Assembly: GCF_041381155.1 (NCBI RefSeq)
Contig: NC_091144.1
Span: forward strand, 32,482,980 to 32,546,979
DNA length: 64,000 nucleotides
Origin: Argopecten irradians
Lineage: Eukaryota > Mollusca > Bivalvia > Pectinida > Pectinidae
Direction of reading: 5' to 3'
The stretch's first letter is position 1. The number at the start of each line of letters is the position of its first letter. A model generated the notes under the pieces. It was not told the origin of the DNA, made no database searches, and saw only the letters and a list, made by a program, of their open reading frames with translations. This document shows, in pieces, positions 10,394 to 21,514 of this stretch. Position numbers and translations under genes: made by a program.

Positions 10394-13117
10394 CATAGTT
10401 GTAGAAATCTTGGTTTGTGAGTGAATGTAAGAGTTATAGTTGTAGAAATCTTGGTTTGTAAGTGAATGTAAGAGTTATAGTTGTAGAAATCTTGGTTTGT
10501 AAGTGAATGTAAGAGTTATAGTTGTAGAAATCTTGGTTTGTAAGTGAATGTAAGAGTTATAGTTGTAGAAATCTTGGTTTGTAAGTGAATGTAAGAGTTA
10601 TAGTTGTAGAAATCTTGGTTTGTAAGTGAATGTAAGAGTTATAGTTGTAGAAATCTTGGTTTGTAAGTGAATGTAAGAGTTATAGTTGTAGAAATCTTGG
10701 TTTGTAAGTGAATGTAAGAGTTACAGTTGTAGAAATCTTGGTTTGTAAGTGAATGTAAGAGTTATAGTTGTAGAAATCTTGGTTTGTGAGTGAATGTAAG
10801 AGTTATAGTTGTAGAAATCTTGGTTTGTAATAAGTGAATGTAAGAGTTATAGTTGTAGAAATCTTGGTTTGTGAGTGAATGTAAGAGTTATAGTTGTAGA
10901 AATCTTGGTTTGTAAGTGAATGTAAGAGTTATAGTTGTAGAAATCTTGGTTTGTAAGTGAATGTAAGAGTTATAGTTGTAGAAATCTTGGTTTGTAAGTG
11001 AATGTAAGAGTTATAGTTGTAGAAATCTTGGTTTGTAAGTGAATGTAAGAGTTATAGTTGTAGAAATCTTGGTTTGTGAGTGAATGTAAGAGTTATAGTT
11101 GTAGAAATCTTGGTTTGTAAGTGAATGTAAGAGTTATAGTTGTAGAAATCTTGGTTTGTGAGTGAATGTAAGAGTTATAGTTGTAGAAATCTTGGTTTGT
11201 AAGTGAATGTAAGAGTTATAGTTGTAGAAATCTTGGTTTGTGAGTGAATGTAAGAGTTATAGTTGTAGAAATCTTGGTTTGTGAGTGAATGTAAGAGTTA
11301 TAGTTGTAGAAATCTTGGTTTGTAAGTGAATGTAAGAGTTATAGTTGTAGAAATCTTGGTTTGTAAGTGAATGTAAGAGTTATAGTTGTAGAAATCTTGG
11401 TGTGTGAGTAAAATGTAAGAGTTATTGTTGTAGAAATCTTGGTTTGTAATAAGTGAATGTAAGAGTTATTGTTGTAGAAATCTTGGTTTGTATTAAGTGA
11501 ATGTAAGAGTTATTGTTGTAGAAATCTTGGTTTGTAATAAGTGAATGTAAGAGTTATAGTTGTAGAAATCTTGGTTTGTAAGTGAATGTAAGAGTTATAG
11601 TTGTAGAAATCTTGGTTTGTAAGTGAATGTAAGAGTTATAGTTGTAGAAATCTTGGTTTGTAATAAGTGAATGTAAGAGTTATAGTTGTAAAAATCTTGG
11701 TTTGTAAGTGAATGTAAGAGTTATTGTTGTAGAAATCTTGGTTTGTAATAAGTGAATGTAAGAGTTATAGTTGTAGAAATCTTGGTTTGTGAGTGAATGT
11801 AAGAGTTATAGTTGTAGAAATCTTGGTTTGTGAGTGAATGTAAGAGTTATAGTTGTAGAAATCTTGGTTTGTAAGTGAATGTAAGAGTTATAGTTGTAGA
11901 AATCTTGGTTTGTAAGTGAATGTAGAGTTATAGTTGTAGAAATCTTGGTTTGTAAGTGAATGTAAGAGTTATAGTTGTAGAAATCTTGGTTTGTACGAGA
12001 ATGTAAGTTATAGTTGTAGAAATCTTGGTTTGTGAGTGAATGTAAGAGTTATAGTTGTAGAAATCTTGGTTTGTAAGTGAATGTAAGAGTTATAGTTGTA
12101 GAAATCTTGGTTTGTGAGTGAATGTAAGAGTTATTGTTGTAGAAATCTTGGTTTGTACGAGAATGTGAGTTATAGTTGTAGAAATCTTGGTTTGTGAATG
12201 AATGTAAGAGTTATAGTTGTAGAAATCTTGGTTTTGTAAGTGAATGTAAGAGTTATAGTTGTAGAAATCTTGGTTTGTAATAAGTGAATGTAAGAGTTAC
12301 AGTTGTAGAAATCTTGGTTTGTGAGTAAATGTAAGAGTTATAGTTGTAGAAATCTTGGTTTGTAAGTGAATGTAAGAGTTATAGTTGTAGAAATCTTGGT
12401 TTGTGAGTGAATGTAAGAGTTATAGTTGTAGAAATCTTGGTTTGTGAGTGAATGTAAGAGTTATAATTGTAGATATCTTGGTTTGTAAGTGAATGTAAGA
12501 GTTATAGTTGTAGAAATCTTGGTTTGTAAGTGAATGTAAGAGTTATAGTTGTAGAAATCTTGGTTTGTGAGTGAATGTAAGAGTTAGAGTTGTAGAAATC
12601 TTGGTTTGTAATAAGTGAATGTAAGAGTTATAGTTGTAGAAATCTTGGTTTGTAAGTGAATGTAAGAGTTATAGTTGTAGAAATCTTGGTTTGTAAGTGA
12701 ATGTAAGAGTTATAGTCTATAGATGTAGATATCTTGGTTTGTAATAAGTGAATGTAAGAGTTATAGTTGTAGAAATCTTGGTTTGTGAGTGAATGTAAGA
12801 GTTACAGTTGTAGAAATCTTGGTTAGTAAGTGAATGTAAGAGTTATAATTGTAGAAATCTTGGTATGTGAGTGAATGTAAGAGTTATAGTTGTAGAAATC
12901 TTGGTTTGTAAGTGAATGTAAGAGTTATAGTTGTAGAAATCTTGGTTTGTATGTGAATGTAAGAGTTATTGTTGTAGAAATCTTGGTTTGTACGAGAATG
13001 TAAGTTATAGTTGTAGAAATCTTGGTTTGTATGTGATTGTAAGAGTTATAGTTGTAGAAATCTTGGTTTGTGAGTGAATGTAAGAGTTATTGTTGTAGAA
13101 ATCTTGGTTTGTAAGTG
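10394..13117 (+). repeat. Minisatellite, 41-bp unit, about 66 copies
   Basis: The unit begins AGTTATAGTTGTAGAAATCT and continues TGGTTTGTAAGTGAATGTAAG. Period counting over the block gives 41 bp and about 66 tandem copies. Variants recur in a patchy way: GTGAGTG for GTAAGTG, a 3-bp TAA insertion giving 44-bp units, TATTG for TATAG, and a short GTACGAGAATG form. Shared variants in non-adjacent copies suggest block duplication. The array is not open for translation over any length and ends abruptly at GTAAGTGGCTTTTT. It lies about 1.9 kb downstream of the PLPP stop codon. Confidence 0.95.
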
Positions 13118-13518
13118 GCTTTTTGAGAGAAGTATCATTATATATGGTTCTTAAACTAAAGGATTCATTGCATCCATTGGTGTTGTCGAAATATACACCT
13201 ACCACATATAATTTTTGCTGTGTTTGGCACTGACAGAATATCAGATGTATTTCGGAATAATAGCATGTCGGCCAATTTGATAGACCTACTTCCGATGCAA
13301 AAGATTGTTTGAAAGACGGACATATTTGCAAAAGTATTGGCATCTTTCAGGAAATGTGTGTGTTTAGAATGAATGTTGCAGGATAAAAAGTATAAATGTA
13401 ACATGTGTTTTTAATTATATGCACATTGATCTTTTAATAACAGTTTATTCACAAAATCTTTTGCTGACCATTACCAATTAATTACGTACATGACTTGGTT
13501 TTAGTATTAGTGTGCTCT

Positions 13519-13605
13519 TTACCCACACACCCATGAAAATTCAAAATGGACTGTACAGCTTTCACAATTTGAGTCCAAATGTGTTTTCATGGGTAAATGA
13601 GTGAA
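13519..13605. mobile_element. Small ~85-bp palindromic element, TCATTCACCCCTGAAA family, copy 1
   Basis: The left end ACCCATGAAAATTC and the right end TTTTCATGGGTAAATGAG are inverse copies around a GGACTG...AGTCC core. Related copies are at 38925-39000 (reversed), 41848-41930, 50760-50843 and 54488-54565, with a half copy near 33350-33385. The other copies read CACCCCTGAAATTT on the left and CTTCAGGGGTAAATGAG on the right. Confidence 0.6.
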
Positions 13606-13716
13606 GTTATGTACATGCATGTATATGTTTTTTTACAATCAAATAGTTCCATCAGTGTGTATACATGAATGAAAGGAATATATGGAGAAGCATTAAAGTT
13701 TAATTAACGTTCAAGT

Positions 13717-13793
13717 CATCCTCGATACTCCAGGGGTTATTGTCACCATTGTTACGTCACTGCATTATAGTAACCACTGTAGTATTGAGGATG
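13717..13793. mobile_element. Short palindromic element, CATCCTCGATACTCCAGGGG family
   Basis: The left end TCATCCTCGATACTCCAGGG and the right end AGTATTGAGGATGCATTC are inverse copies separated by about 40 bp. Longer members of the family, with several hundred bases between the same ends, are at 24006-24321 and 27181-27466. This looks like an internally deleted copy. Confidence 0.6.
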
Positions 13794-13967
13794 CATTCAA
13801 GTATTCTCAGCATATTACATGCCAACCATATTAAATGATAATGCATGAGGGATTAGATTATTCAATTCCTCTTGTTCTGTTCAGCATTTATATTATGCCA
13901 TCTTGCACCATCTAGTAATACTGTATTAGTAACATGTACAGTAATCTGTATACTGTATATATACCAT

Positions 13968-14139
13968 ATTAGCATATTACAGAGTTATCTGCCCTTGTGG
14001 GTAGATATTGATTGTGATGTTATGTGTTAACGAGCGAGCACAGCGTAATATTTTTCAGAGAAAGTCTTGCCCAGGATATAATGACGCCGCAATTGATACT
14101 TATCCACAAGGGCAGATAACCCTGTAATATGCAAAGTAT
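13968..14139. mobile_element. Palindromic element, GAGTTATCTGCCC family, copy 2
   Basis: The ends read GCATATTACAGAGTTATCTG and GGGCAGATAACCCTGTAATA, with GATTGTGATGTTATG and ATGACGCCGCAATTGATAC inside. This is one of the cleaner copies, with both inverted ends complete. Confidence 0.75.
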
Positions 14140-14327
14140 ATAGTTTGTGTACTACATAAAATGTATGTACATGTACATTGTAAATTTTTTGTATTATGTA
14201 GACTATATAAGCTGTATAAATTTCATAAGCATAGAAACCTTAAAAAATTGCAGTATATATATAATTATACATGCACATATTATTTGATAAAATAGTGAAC
14301 TGTTCCACTCTTAGAAATGAAATAAAA

Positions 14328-14571
14328 TTCCACCCAATAAGCGCTCCCGTCCCTATAAGCACCCATCCCGTTTTTTGAAGCCTCAATTCTACTTGCCTCG
14401 AATTAAATGCAGACTGTAAATAAGAAAACTATCAGTTTCTATATTTGATTTCCCCTGAAAATTGATCGATGGCTTACTTTGTAGAAGGAAGGCTAGTTTA
14501 ACTTTTGTTCAAATTAGCACCTTTTTATTTTTTTCAAAGTTTTAAGCACCATGGGTACTTATTGGGTTAAA
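14328..14571. mobile_element. Inverted-repeat element, CCCAATAAGCGC family, abutting a minisatellite
   Basis: The left end ATTCCACCCAATAAGCGC is answered on the right by GGGTACTTATTGGGTTAAA. The interior includes CCTATAAGCACCCATCCC and, towards the other end, TTTTAAGCACCATGGG. A complete copy of the family is at 49172-49371 and a half copy near 44228. The 33-bp minisatellite begins within a few bases of this element's right end. Confidence 0.6.
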
Positions 14572-14574
14572 CAC

Positions 14575-15237
14575 GTTTTGTCAGATGTCTCTTTACGGGT
14601 GAATGAGATTTTGTCAGATGTCTCTTCACGGGTGAATGAGATTTTGTCAGATGTCTCTTCACGGGTGAATGAGATTTTGTCAGATGTCTCTTCACGGGTG
14701 AATGAGATTTTGTCAGATGTCTCTTCACGGGTGAATGAGATTTTGTCAGATGTCTCTTCACGGGTGAATGAGATTTTGTCAGATGTCTCTTCACGGGTGA
14801 ATGAGATTTTGTCAGATGTCTCTTCACGGGTGAATGGGATTTTGTCAGATGTCTCTTCACGGGTGAATGAGATTTTGTCAGATGTCTCTTCACGGGTGAA
14901 TGAGATTTTGTCAGATGTCTCTTCACGGGTGAATGAGATTTTGTCAGATGTCTCTTCACGGGTGAATGAGATTTTGTCAGATGTCTCTTCACGGGTGAAT
15001 GGGATTTTGTCAGATGTCTCTTCACGGGTGAATGAGATTTTGTCAGATGTCTCTTCACGGGTGAATGAGATTTTGTCAGATGTCTCTTCACGGGTGAATG
15101 AGATTTTGTCAGATGTCTCTTCACGGGTGAATGAGATTTTGTCAGATGTCTCTTCACGGGTGAATGAGATTTTGTCAGATGTCTCTTCACGGGTGAATGA
15201 GATTTTGTCAGATGTCTCTTCACGGGTGAATGAGATT
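14575..15237. repeat. Minisatellite, 33-bp unit, about 20 copies, open on both strands
   Basis: The unit GATTTTGTCAGATGTCTCTT + CACGGGTGAATGA is repeated about 20 times and is almost perfectly homogeneous. The only recurrent variant is GGTGAATGGG, in two copies. Because 33 is divisible by 3 and the unit happens to lack stops, the array reads as ILSDVSSRVNE repeats on the plus strand and HLTKSHSPVKR repeats on the minus strand, giving long open frames (269 and 218 codons). There are no supporting splice sites, no unique coding flank and no known domain, so I annotate it as a minisatellite and not a gene. Confidence 0.9.
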
Positions 15238-15239
15238 AT

Positions 15240-16785
15240 TTACTTGACCAATTTACATTGTAAGCCTTTAATATTTACTGATTGGAAGCCTTATTTCACA
15301 CAACTTTGTAATATACCATGTAGCCGTTTATTTTCGCGGAATAAAATTTTCACGATTTGATCTAAAAACAAGAAAATCCAATTTAAGTGGTATTAAATTT
15401 TTTGCAGCATGGATTTAAGGGTATATATCGTTCAACCATTTCTCAATATTTTGCAGATCAAATTTTCGTAATCATAGCAATACCCTGCAAAATCGCAAAA
15501 AAATCCATCAGATTTTCAAACCTGTTACAACTTTGTTGAATATCAAATATCGAATACATCTTTGATATAATAGGTATGATAATTAAACATCATTACAGTT
15601 GTAGTTGCTATGGTAACCATCCTAAATATGCAAAATTATGAAAATGTTGAAATTTAGTCAATTTTCAACATTTTTGGTAGTTTTTCATCTTGAGCGCATC
15701 CTTGAACAAACTTTTTATTTCTCCTGAAGATGTATCTATTCAGATTAAATGTTAAGTTTGTTCAAGATTGCATTTTATTGATTCTTAGACTACTACTATC
15801 AAAAAATGACAAAATTTCCAATTAAAATGTATGTATATTTCAGATGGTTGCCATGGCAACTTAAAGCTGCAAAATTAGAAAACTTTTATTACAATTAAAC
15901 CAGGAATGTTCTAAATATTTGAAATGCAAAAATATTGTGTCTTAATTTTTAGTTTAAAAAATCGATAGACTTTGGGGCCAAAAAGGGCTCAAACCATACA
16001 TAGTTTCCGGCTATACAGTACATAATAATATGTACATATGTACATAATCACTCGTGACAAAATTTGATTTCATTATAACGAGCTGCTCTGCCATGTCATA
16101 TTATTGCATTGCCTTATACAGACTGTTAAAACCTGTCTATAAAGACCACTCAAGGGACAACGAACAGCTAGTGATCTTATGGTGAAGTGGTCTTTATACA
16201 GAGGTCAAATCTCAATTAGCCATTTGGGACCACAAGAAAGTGAAATATGGGGCTATGAGCAGGTGATCATTTTACAAAGAAGCATCAACGCAGGTTCAGC
16301 TCAACAATTAAGCCCAATGACAAATTTGTTATTCTTGCGATCACAATATTTTTTTCTATTAAATAAACACAAAAACTACAATTACCTAAGGTAATTTTAG
16401 GGCGATTAGTGCCAAAATTCTGGCATAAAACCATTGAAATAAGATATTTCATGCAATGTATGCATGTATGCATGTTTATGTATTAAAAATGTAGTTATTA
16501 TACATACTTAAGCTTACACTTAGGAGCTTATGTCTTTCGTTTATTTTTCCAACACTGTGTTATTTTACATAGCTATATTTTCTGTACACTGTAATAAAAA
16601 TGCTGCTTGCCTGAATTAATTTTTCATTTATTTGTTGTCTAAAGACCTAAAAAAATCTATTTTTGCATACGCTTTTGATTATGTGGTTTTCTTCTTTGAT
16701 CTATATAACGATGCACATGATCTATGTGAGTATGAATACTTGTCTTCTTATTGTTTCATTGATATGCATGGTAAACTATTGTTGT
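15240..16785. other. Non-coding spacer
   Basis: I see no exon or RNA gene. The stretch 15361-16060 is AT-rich, with a repeated GGTTGCCATGGCAAC / TTGCTATGGTAACC pair (about 15606 and 15845) that may be the two ends of an old palindromic element. An AACCTGTCTATAAAGACCAC dispersed repeat is at about 16129-16230. Confidence 0.5.
16129..16230. repeat. Dispersed repeat, CCTGTCTATAAAGACCAC family
   Basis: It reads AACCTGTCTATAAAGACCAC, then AAGGGACAACGAACAG, then GTGGTCTTTATACAGAGGTC, so it is an inverted pair around a short centre, followed by CATTTGGGACC. Other copies are at about 4561-4625, 49440-49615 and 52745-52850. It is a non-coding hairpin-type element. Confidence 0.55.
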
Positions 16786-16927
16786 CTATTCTATCTTTGC
16801 ATATGACAGAGTTATCTGCTCTTGCGGGTAGGGAGCGTAACGTCATTCCCTTTTCAGTGAAGACTGCAATTTCGCTCACTAAACAACCACATCACAATGG
16901 ATATAGTACATGCAAGGGAGGTAACTA
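16786..16927. mobile_element. Palindromic element, GAGTTATCTGCCC family, copy 3 (3' end eroded)
   Basis: The left end CTTTGCATATGACAGAGTTA is well kept. The right end CAAGGGAGGTAACTAAC stops short of the usual CTCTGTAATATGCAAA. The interior has ACCACATCACAATGGATA and lacks the usual full central inverse. Confidence 0.6.
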
Positions 16928-16949
16928 ACAAATCTTGGAACTTTTGTTG

Positions 16950-17400
16950 TTTTGGCTCTTAGACAGCATTGTTGATATGGGCCTCCCACAGCTCTGTCAG
17001 TTCCAACGTCAGTTCCGCCAGCACATCCTGCTTGGACGATAAAGACCAAATAGCTCTGTCCGGCCTTTGATTGGTAACTGCTGTATCTGGAAACTTCATA
17101 TAGCCATTCAGATTTGCCCTCATTTGTCTATATGCCCTGATGTACCCAGCACTTCACTGCCTTCCATACCCTTGTCTCCGGCCTTGACGAAATTAACTAA
17201 TTTAAAGCCGCCTTTGTCCCTCTCTGATCTCCAGTTACACCCCAGGGTGTCTGCAAGCACAGAAAGAACGTTAACCTTGCTGTGACGCCAGGTGTGCCGT
17301 CCATCCACTAGAGCCACTGAGCAAACAGAAAGGATTTGCTACTAATTTGCAGGTCTGGAATTATAGCCTCTGAGGACCCATGCACCAAATGTCAATCTAT
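16950..17400 (-). pseudogene. Decayed retroelement ORF tail
   Basis: Read on the minus strand, 17120-17317 encodes ALVDGRHTWRHSKVNVLSVL, and 16968-17110 in another frame encodes RPDRAIWSLSSKQDVLAELT followed by LELTELWEAH. These resemble the C-terminal blocks GRYTWRH..VL and RPD..L......ELTVPWE that follow the reverse transcriptase in a family of invertebrate retroelements (recognition from memory). Frames are broken by stops and shifts, so it is a relic. Upstream minus-strand sequence at 17400-18300 may be older parts of the same element, but I cannot place any domain there. Confidence 0.4.
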
Positions 17401-18540
17401 GACAATTTCTTTTGAAGGGTGTCTTCCCAATTCGACCAACTGCACTCTAAATATTTACAAGTGACTGTTCTTCTATTGCATGAACTTCCTTCTGAACAAG
17501 ATGTCTCCTCTTTTCCTGTTTTGATGTCCTCCACTCTCTACCTGTTGTTACTCCATGTCCTTGCCTATTCACAACTCCGTTCCTATCCCCATGTTGAAGT
17601 TGTGATTCTGCCTCTTCCATACTCTTCTTTGCTGATCATTTACGTCCTGTTCTGATGTTTACTCTTGCCTCTTTCACCTTGACATCCCGACTGTACCTCG
17701 GCATAAGTAACTGCCTAACCGTAGTCACCTTGATCTCTTCCATCAATGATATGAGAGGAAGTTGCAGCTTACTTCCGGAGCTGTAATTAAAGTACTATGC
17801 TGTTGGAGCTTCGTTTTACAGACAACCATCTCTAAGGTATTTACTTGCCAGCCTTTCAATTGTCTCAACAGTTGTCATCGGTACGTCATAGACTAACAAC
17901 TGCCAAACAATCTTCCATGTTGGTATATCTCAAGCTGTCTTTGTGTGTGTTGCTAACGTTGCCAGTATCGCTGAGTGAGGCGTCAAAATATTTTCCAGGG
18001 CACTTAACTGGCCTCTGTTAACTGTTGAAATGGTTTCCTATTCAGTCTTGTATATTTCATTCTTGACCTTTCCCTTCTTCAGAATAAGGATTCTGGACTT
18101 GGATGGTTTTATCTTCATATGGACCCAAAAATTTGATATCTTCTATTTTCCGATGAGTCCATCTTGCTACGATGACTGTCTTTATGCTGATGGTCATATC
18201 ATCCATGCATGTTCTTACTAAGGTTTTTTTTTACTTCCGTTCTCATCCATGACCCCTTAACTGATCTCCTCCATTGATTTTACGAGTGTTCTCCCCTTAA
18301 AGGATTTTTACTGCTGGTTCTAAGGACCAGCTGACCTAAAAGTTACCGGTCCTGACTGAAAATTACTGGTCCTTACAAGTTTACAATTCATCCTGCATCC
18401 TTTTAGTTTATTTAATTAAAGATATATACTAGCAAAGTATAATAGTTTTACTAAGAAAATATATCTGCTGCATATCCGGATTAGTATCGTGGGCTTTCAA
18501 CAAAGTTGACTGAAAACCCAGAATATTACAAAAAAAATAT
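17401..18540. other. Non-coding, possibly older part of the retroelement relic
   Basis: Base composition is less AT-rich than the neighbourhood and pyrimidine-rich on the plus strand, consistent with degraded former coding sequence of the minus-strand retroelement ending at about 16950. I could not align any reverse transcriptase motif. The short open frames have no domain. Confidence 0.35.
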
Positions 18541-18840
18541 TTTGTACAGTTTGATCTTCAACGTATGGTGGCATATTTCTGTCATCGAGTTGCCGACTTA
18601 CGACTTAATGATGTCGACATAATTAAGGCATTATGTCGACATCATATCAGAAGATGTCGACATAAACAGTAGAATATGTCGACTTACCACATGTTCATGC
18701 CCACATAATGATTCCAAGATAATTATGTAGAAAGTCGGTAACTCGGCGATTAATCGTGTTTATGCTCGGGTGTGACACCGACTTGTCAGTTATTGATGTC
18801 GAAATCTAAACTAAACGATGTCGACATTTGGTCTTGAAAG

Positions 18841-18950
18841 CACAGGGACCTGGCGCGATTTTTTTTAACTCACAGTATACGAATATATATTAAAGTGTAA
18901 TATATGTATGTATGCTGTTGGTTAAAAAAATTTTGTGCCAGGTCCCTGTG
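18841..18950. mobile_element. Hairpin element with CACAGGG ends and a putative 8-bp target duplication
   Basis: The left end CACAGGGACCTGGCGC and the right end GTGCCAGGTCCCTGTG are inverse copies. The flanks are CTTGAAAG before and CTTGAAAC after, a 7-of-8 match directly adjoining the ends. An 8-bp target duplication fits hAT-type transposition (inference). It interrupts the left arm of the large inverted repeat and has no coding capacity. Confidence 0.6.
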
Positions 18951-21007
18951 CTTGAAACTGGAAATCAAAGGCCACTCTTTCATGAAGCACTGTGTATATG
19001 CAGCAAGGCACCATACAGCAGAGATCGACGTTGATTTTGTTAATTCAGGTTTTTATGTATTTTAATTAAAAATAAAAAAAAATGTGATCCTGCACATCCC
19101 GGCCATGCAGCTGTAGCCTGCGTGTACGATGCTGTTAGTCCGAGCTGAGGAAGTTAGAGTGCATTTCCATCCTCTCGGTCATAATTATTTATTTATATAA
19201 TATATATATAACCGTGGGTTGAAAATTCGTTTAAAAGCTGTGTGTGTATTTTAATTGTGGATTGGCATTCGTACCAAGTCCATGTGGTACATACCGTACT
19301 ATACTATATTAAAAGAATTAATGAAAAATGAAAATGCAAAACAATGATTTTTTTCATGTTTTATTTTCTTGCGAATCACGAAAATTTTAAAAGCCATTAA
19401 GGGCACAGTACAGGTACACACAATGGGAAACCAACTTTACTTGTTATCTTGTCCTGTCCATATATATAAATGTACATAAATATTTACATCCCTTTACACT
19501 TATATAAAGGCATCACGATTATTTGTTATGGTCTTAATTTCCAGATTCAAGCTTTGGGCTAAAAATCCTCCCGGGACGAGGTTTTAAACTCCAAACTCAG
19601 GATACATCTGCATCTATTTTTTGTAGTAAAAACACGCGTTCTTTGTAGTCAAGTGTAGTAAAACAAGTCACATGCTTATACCTCATTCATGCCATTGGCC
19701 GGAATATGCATTTGTATTATGGGTAATTAGTGATCACGTGATTGGGTGTTTACTTCCAAATATGGTGATAGTTTGCTTGCCATTTCTTCGGAAAAATTGA
19801 TTTATATCTGAAAATATTTAGATTCCAAAATGTTATTAAAATTACATGCATATAATTTTGACTTAAACATATGTGCTGTTTTACTATAAATAATGAATTG
19901 AAATGAGTTATAAAACTACAATTTTCACGTTTTTTTAAATAAATGATATAATGCGAATTGACCAATTCAATAGGTCTAGCCGTCTAATCTAGGATCAGCG
20001 AAGATCGGCTACTCCCGGCTAAATTCGTAGAATTCTAAATTTATATTAATTTATTTCGGCCAATGGCATGAATGATCGAGGTACATATGTATAAGCACGT
20101 GACCCGTGTTTTGTACCATTATAGGGAAAATCCCCCGCGGATCGTGGTTTCACTTCCACCATTTGAAATTGTTAAGCAATACTATCATATCATTGTTAAT
20201 TTTCCATGTTCTTTCCAAACAAATGGTTAAACTTCCGCGTAGCCCACTTTTGGGAATCTAGTACATGTGTACACATATATATACAGTACTTAGGAAAATG
20301 ATGTACATGCACGGGCTTATGTGCTTACATGGCAGCTTCGCGCCTGGTAAATTGGGACCTTGGACCTAACTCATTATGCTTCGGTAGGTTCTGAACGAAA
20401 ATGCACCATTTTGTTTGTCAGAAATACTCTTTATAGAATGAAAGGTCTCAAGGTCCTCTATCAATATTGTGAATTTCATGGCCCTGGGGTCTCGGAATTT
20501 TCTCCACGGGAGAGGGTCAAATTTACCATAGTTTATGTAGGGAAAGCATTATTTACTCAATTTTCATAGGAAATGTAACAGATGTAATGGAATCAAATAG
20601 TTTTTTTATTACTGCTATATAGACTTCATTTTTAGTTTTCTCATGTTATAAAACATTTCAAAGAGGAAAGAAAAAGGTAAAAAGTTACAGAAATAGAGAA
20701 AAGATCCATCTTTATTGGCATGATTTACATTAGTCAGTAGTGGATACCAATTTCATTAAGATTTAATGTGCCACTGCAGGGGCGTAGGAAGAAAAAGGGT
20801 CCTCCTGCACATTTTTCGTACTTCATTTTAGAAAATGTTGCCGCTTTGTGGCGCATTTCCTAAAACGTTCAAGCACGTAATGTTCAAACCTTTAATAATA
20901 AAAATTCAATGCACATGAACTAGACTAAAAATGTCCATCAAGGGATTCTACTATTTCAAAAATGTCTTAGCAAAACAGTTAAATCCATTCATTATTTTTT
21001 TTTAATT

Positions 21008-21514
21008 AAAGATGCTCCACCGCTGACAAATGGTATTATTGCACTATAAAAAACAGGAGCAGACGATTTGGCATTTTTCTTCAGTTACAAAATTTACTTA
21101 CTTTACACTATTACTACCATTGAAAAGTTTGAGATTATAATTTTACTTCAATTTAAAAATATTAAAAAATATTAATTATATTGAATGAAGTACTGATTGC
21201 GCATGCACCAAAAGCAAAATAAATTATTTTATATTATTTTGTTGTATTAATTAGACATAGATTTACACGATTAAACACAAATTATTGTTCAAATGATGAA
21301 TATCATTTATACTCTGTCGGCGGTGGAGCATAATGTGCATCCCAAAAAAAAAATCCGTGGCACTATGTCCTATATGGAATGAAGTACTGATTGCGCAGTA
21401 ATTAATTATTTTAAATTATTCTTTTGTGTGTTAATTAGACATATACACGCGATTAAACACCAATTATTGTTCATATGATGTGTATCATTTATGTTCTATC
21501 GGCGGTGGAGCATC
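21008..21514. mobile_element. GATGCTCCACCGC element, full copy plus partial duplicate (copies b and c)
   Basis: A complete unit runs from GATGCTCCACCGCTGAC (21011) to GTCGGCGGTGGAGCAT (ending about 21331), with inverted ends. It is followed at once by a second right-hand portion that repeats the internal TATATGGAATGAAGTACTG block and ends again in ATCGGCGGTGGAGCATC (about 21514). The arrangement looks like a unit with a duplicated right half. It sits in the centre of the large inverted repeat. Confidence 0.7.

Larger units (their letters stand above)
13118..14327. other. Non-coding spacer with three small palindromic elements
   Basis: No exon is evident. A 112-codon minus-strand open frame (13005-13343) runs out of the minisatellite and has no recognisable domain. 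The region contains short palindromes at 13519-13605 and 13717-13793 and a GAGTTATCTGCCC-type element at 13968-14139. Confidence 0.6.

Noticed and set aside
10394-13117. A CRISPR array, because of the regular repeat spacing
   Set aside because: The whole 41-bp unit is repeated with no unique spacers, and the surrounding DNA is clearly animal.
14551-15360. A 269-codon plus-strand and a 218-codon minus-strand open frame over the ILSDVSSRVNE repeats
   Set aside because: The frame comes from a 33-bp tandem unit without stops. There is no unique coding flank, no splice support and no known domain, and the opposite strand is equally open.
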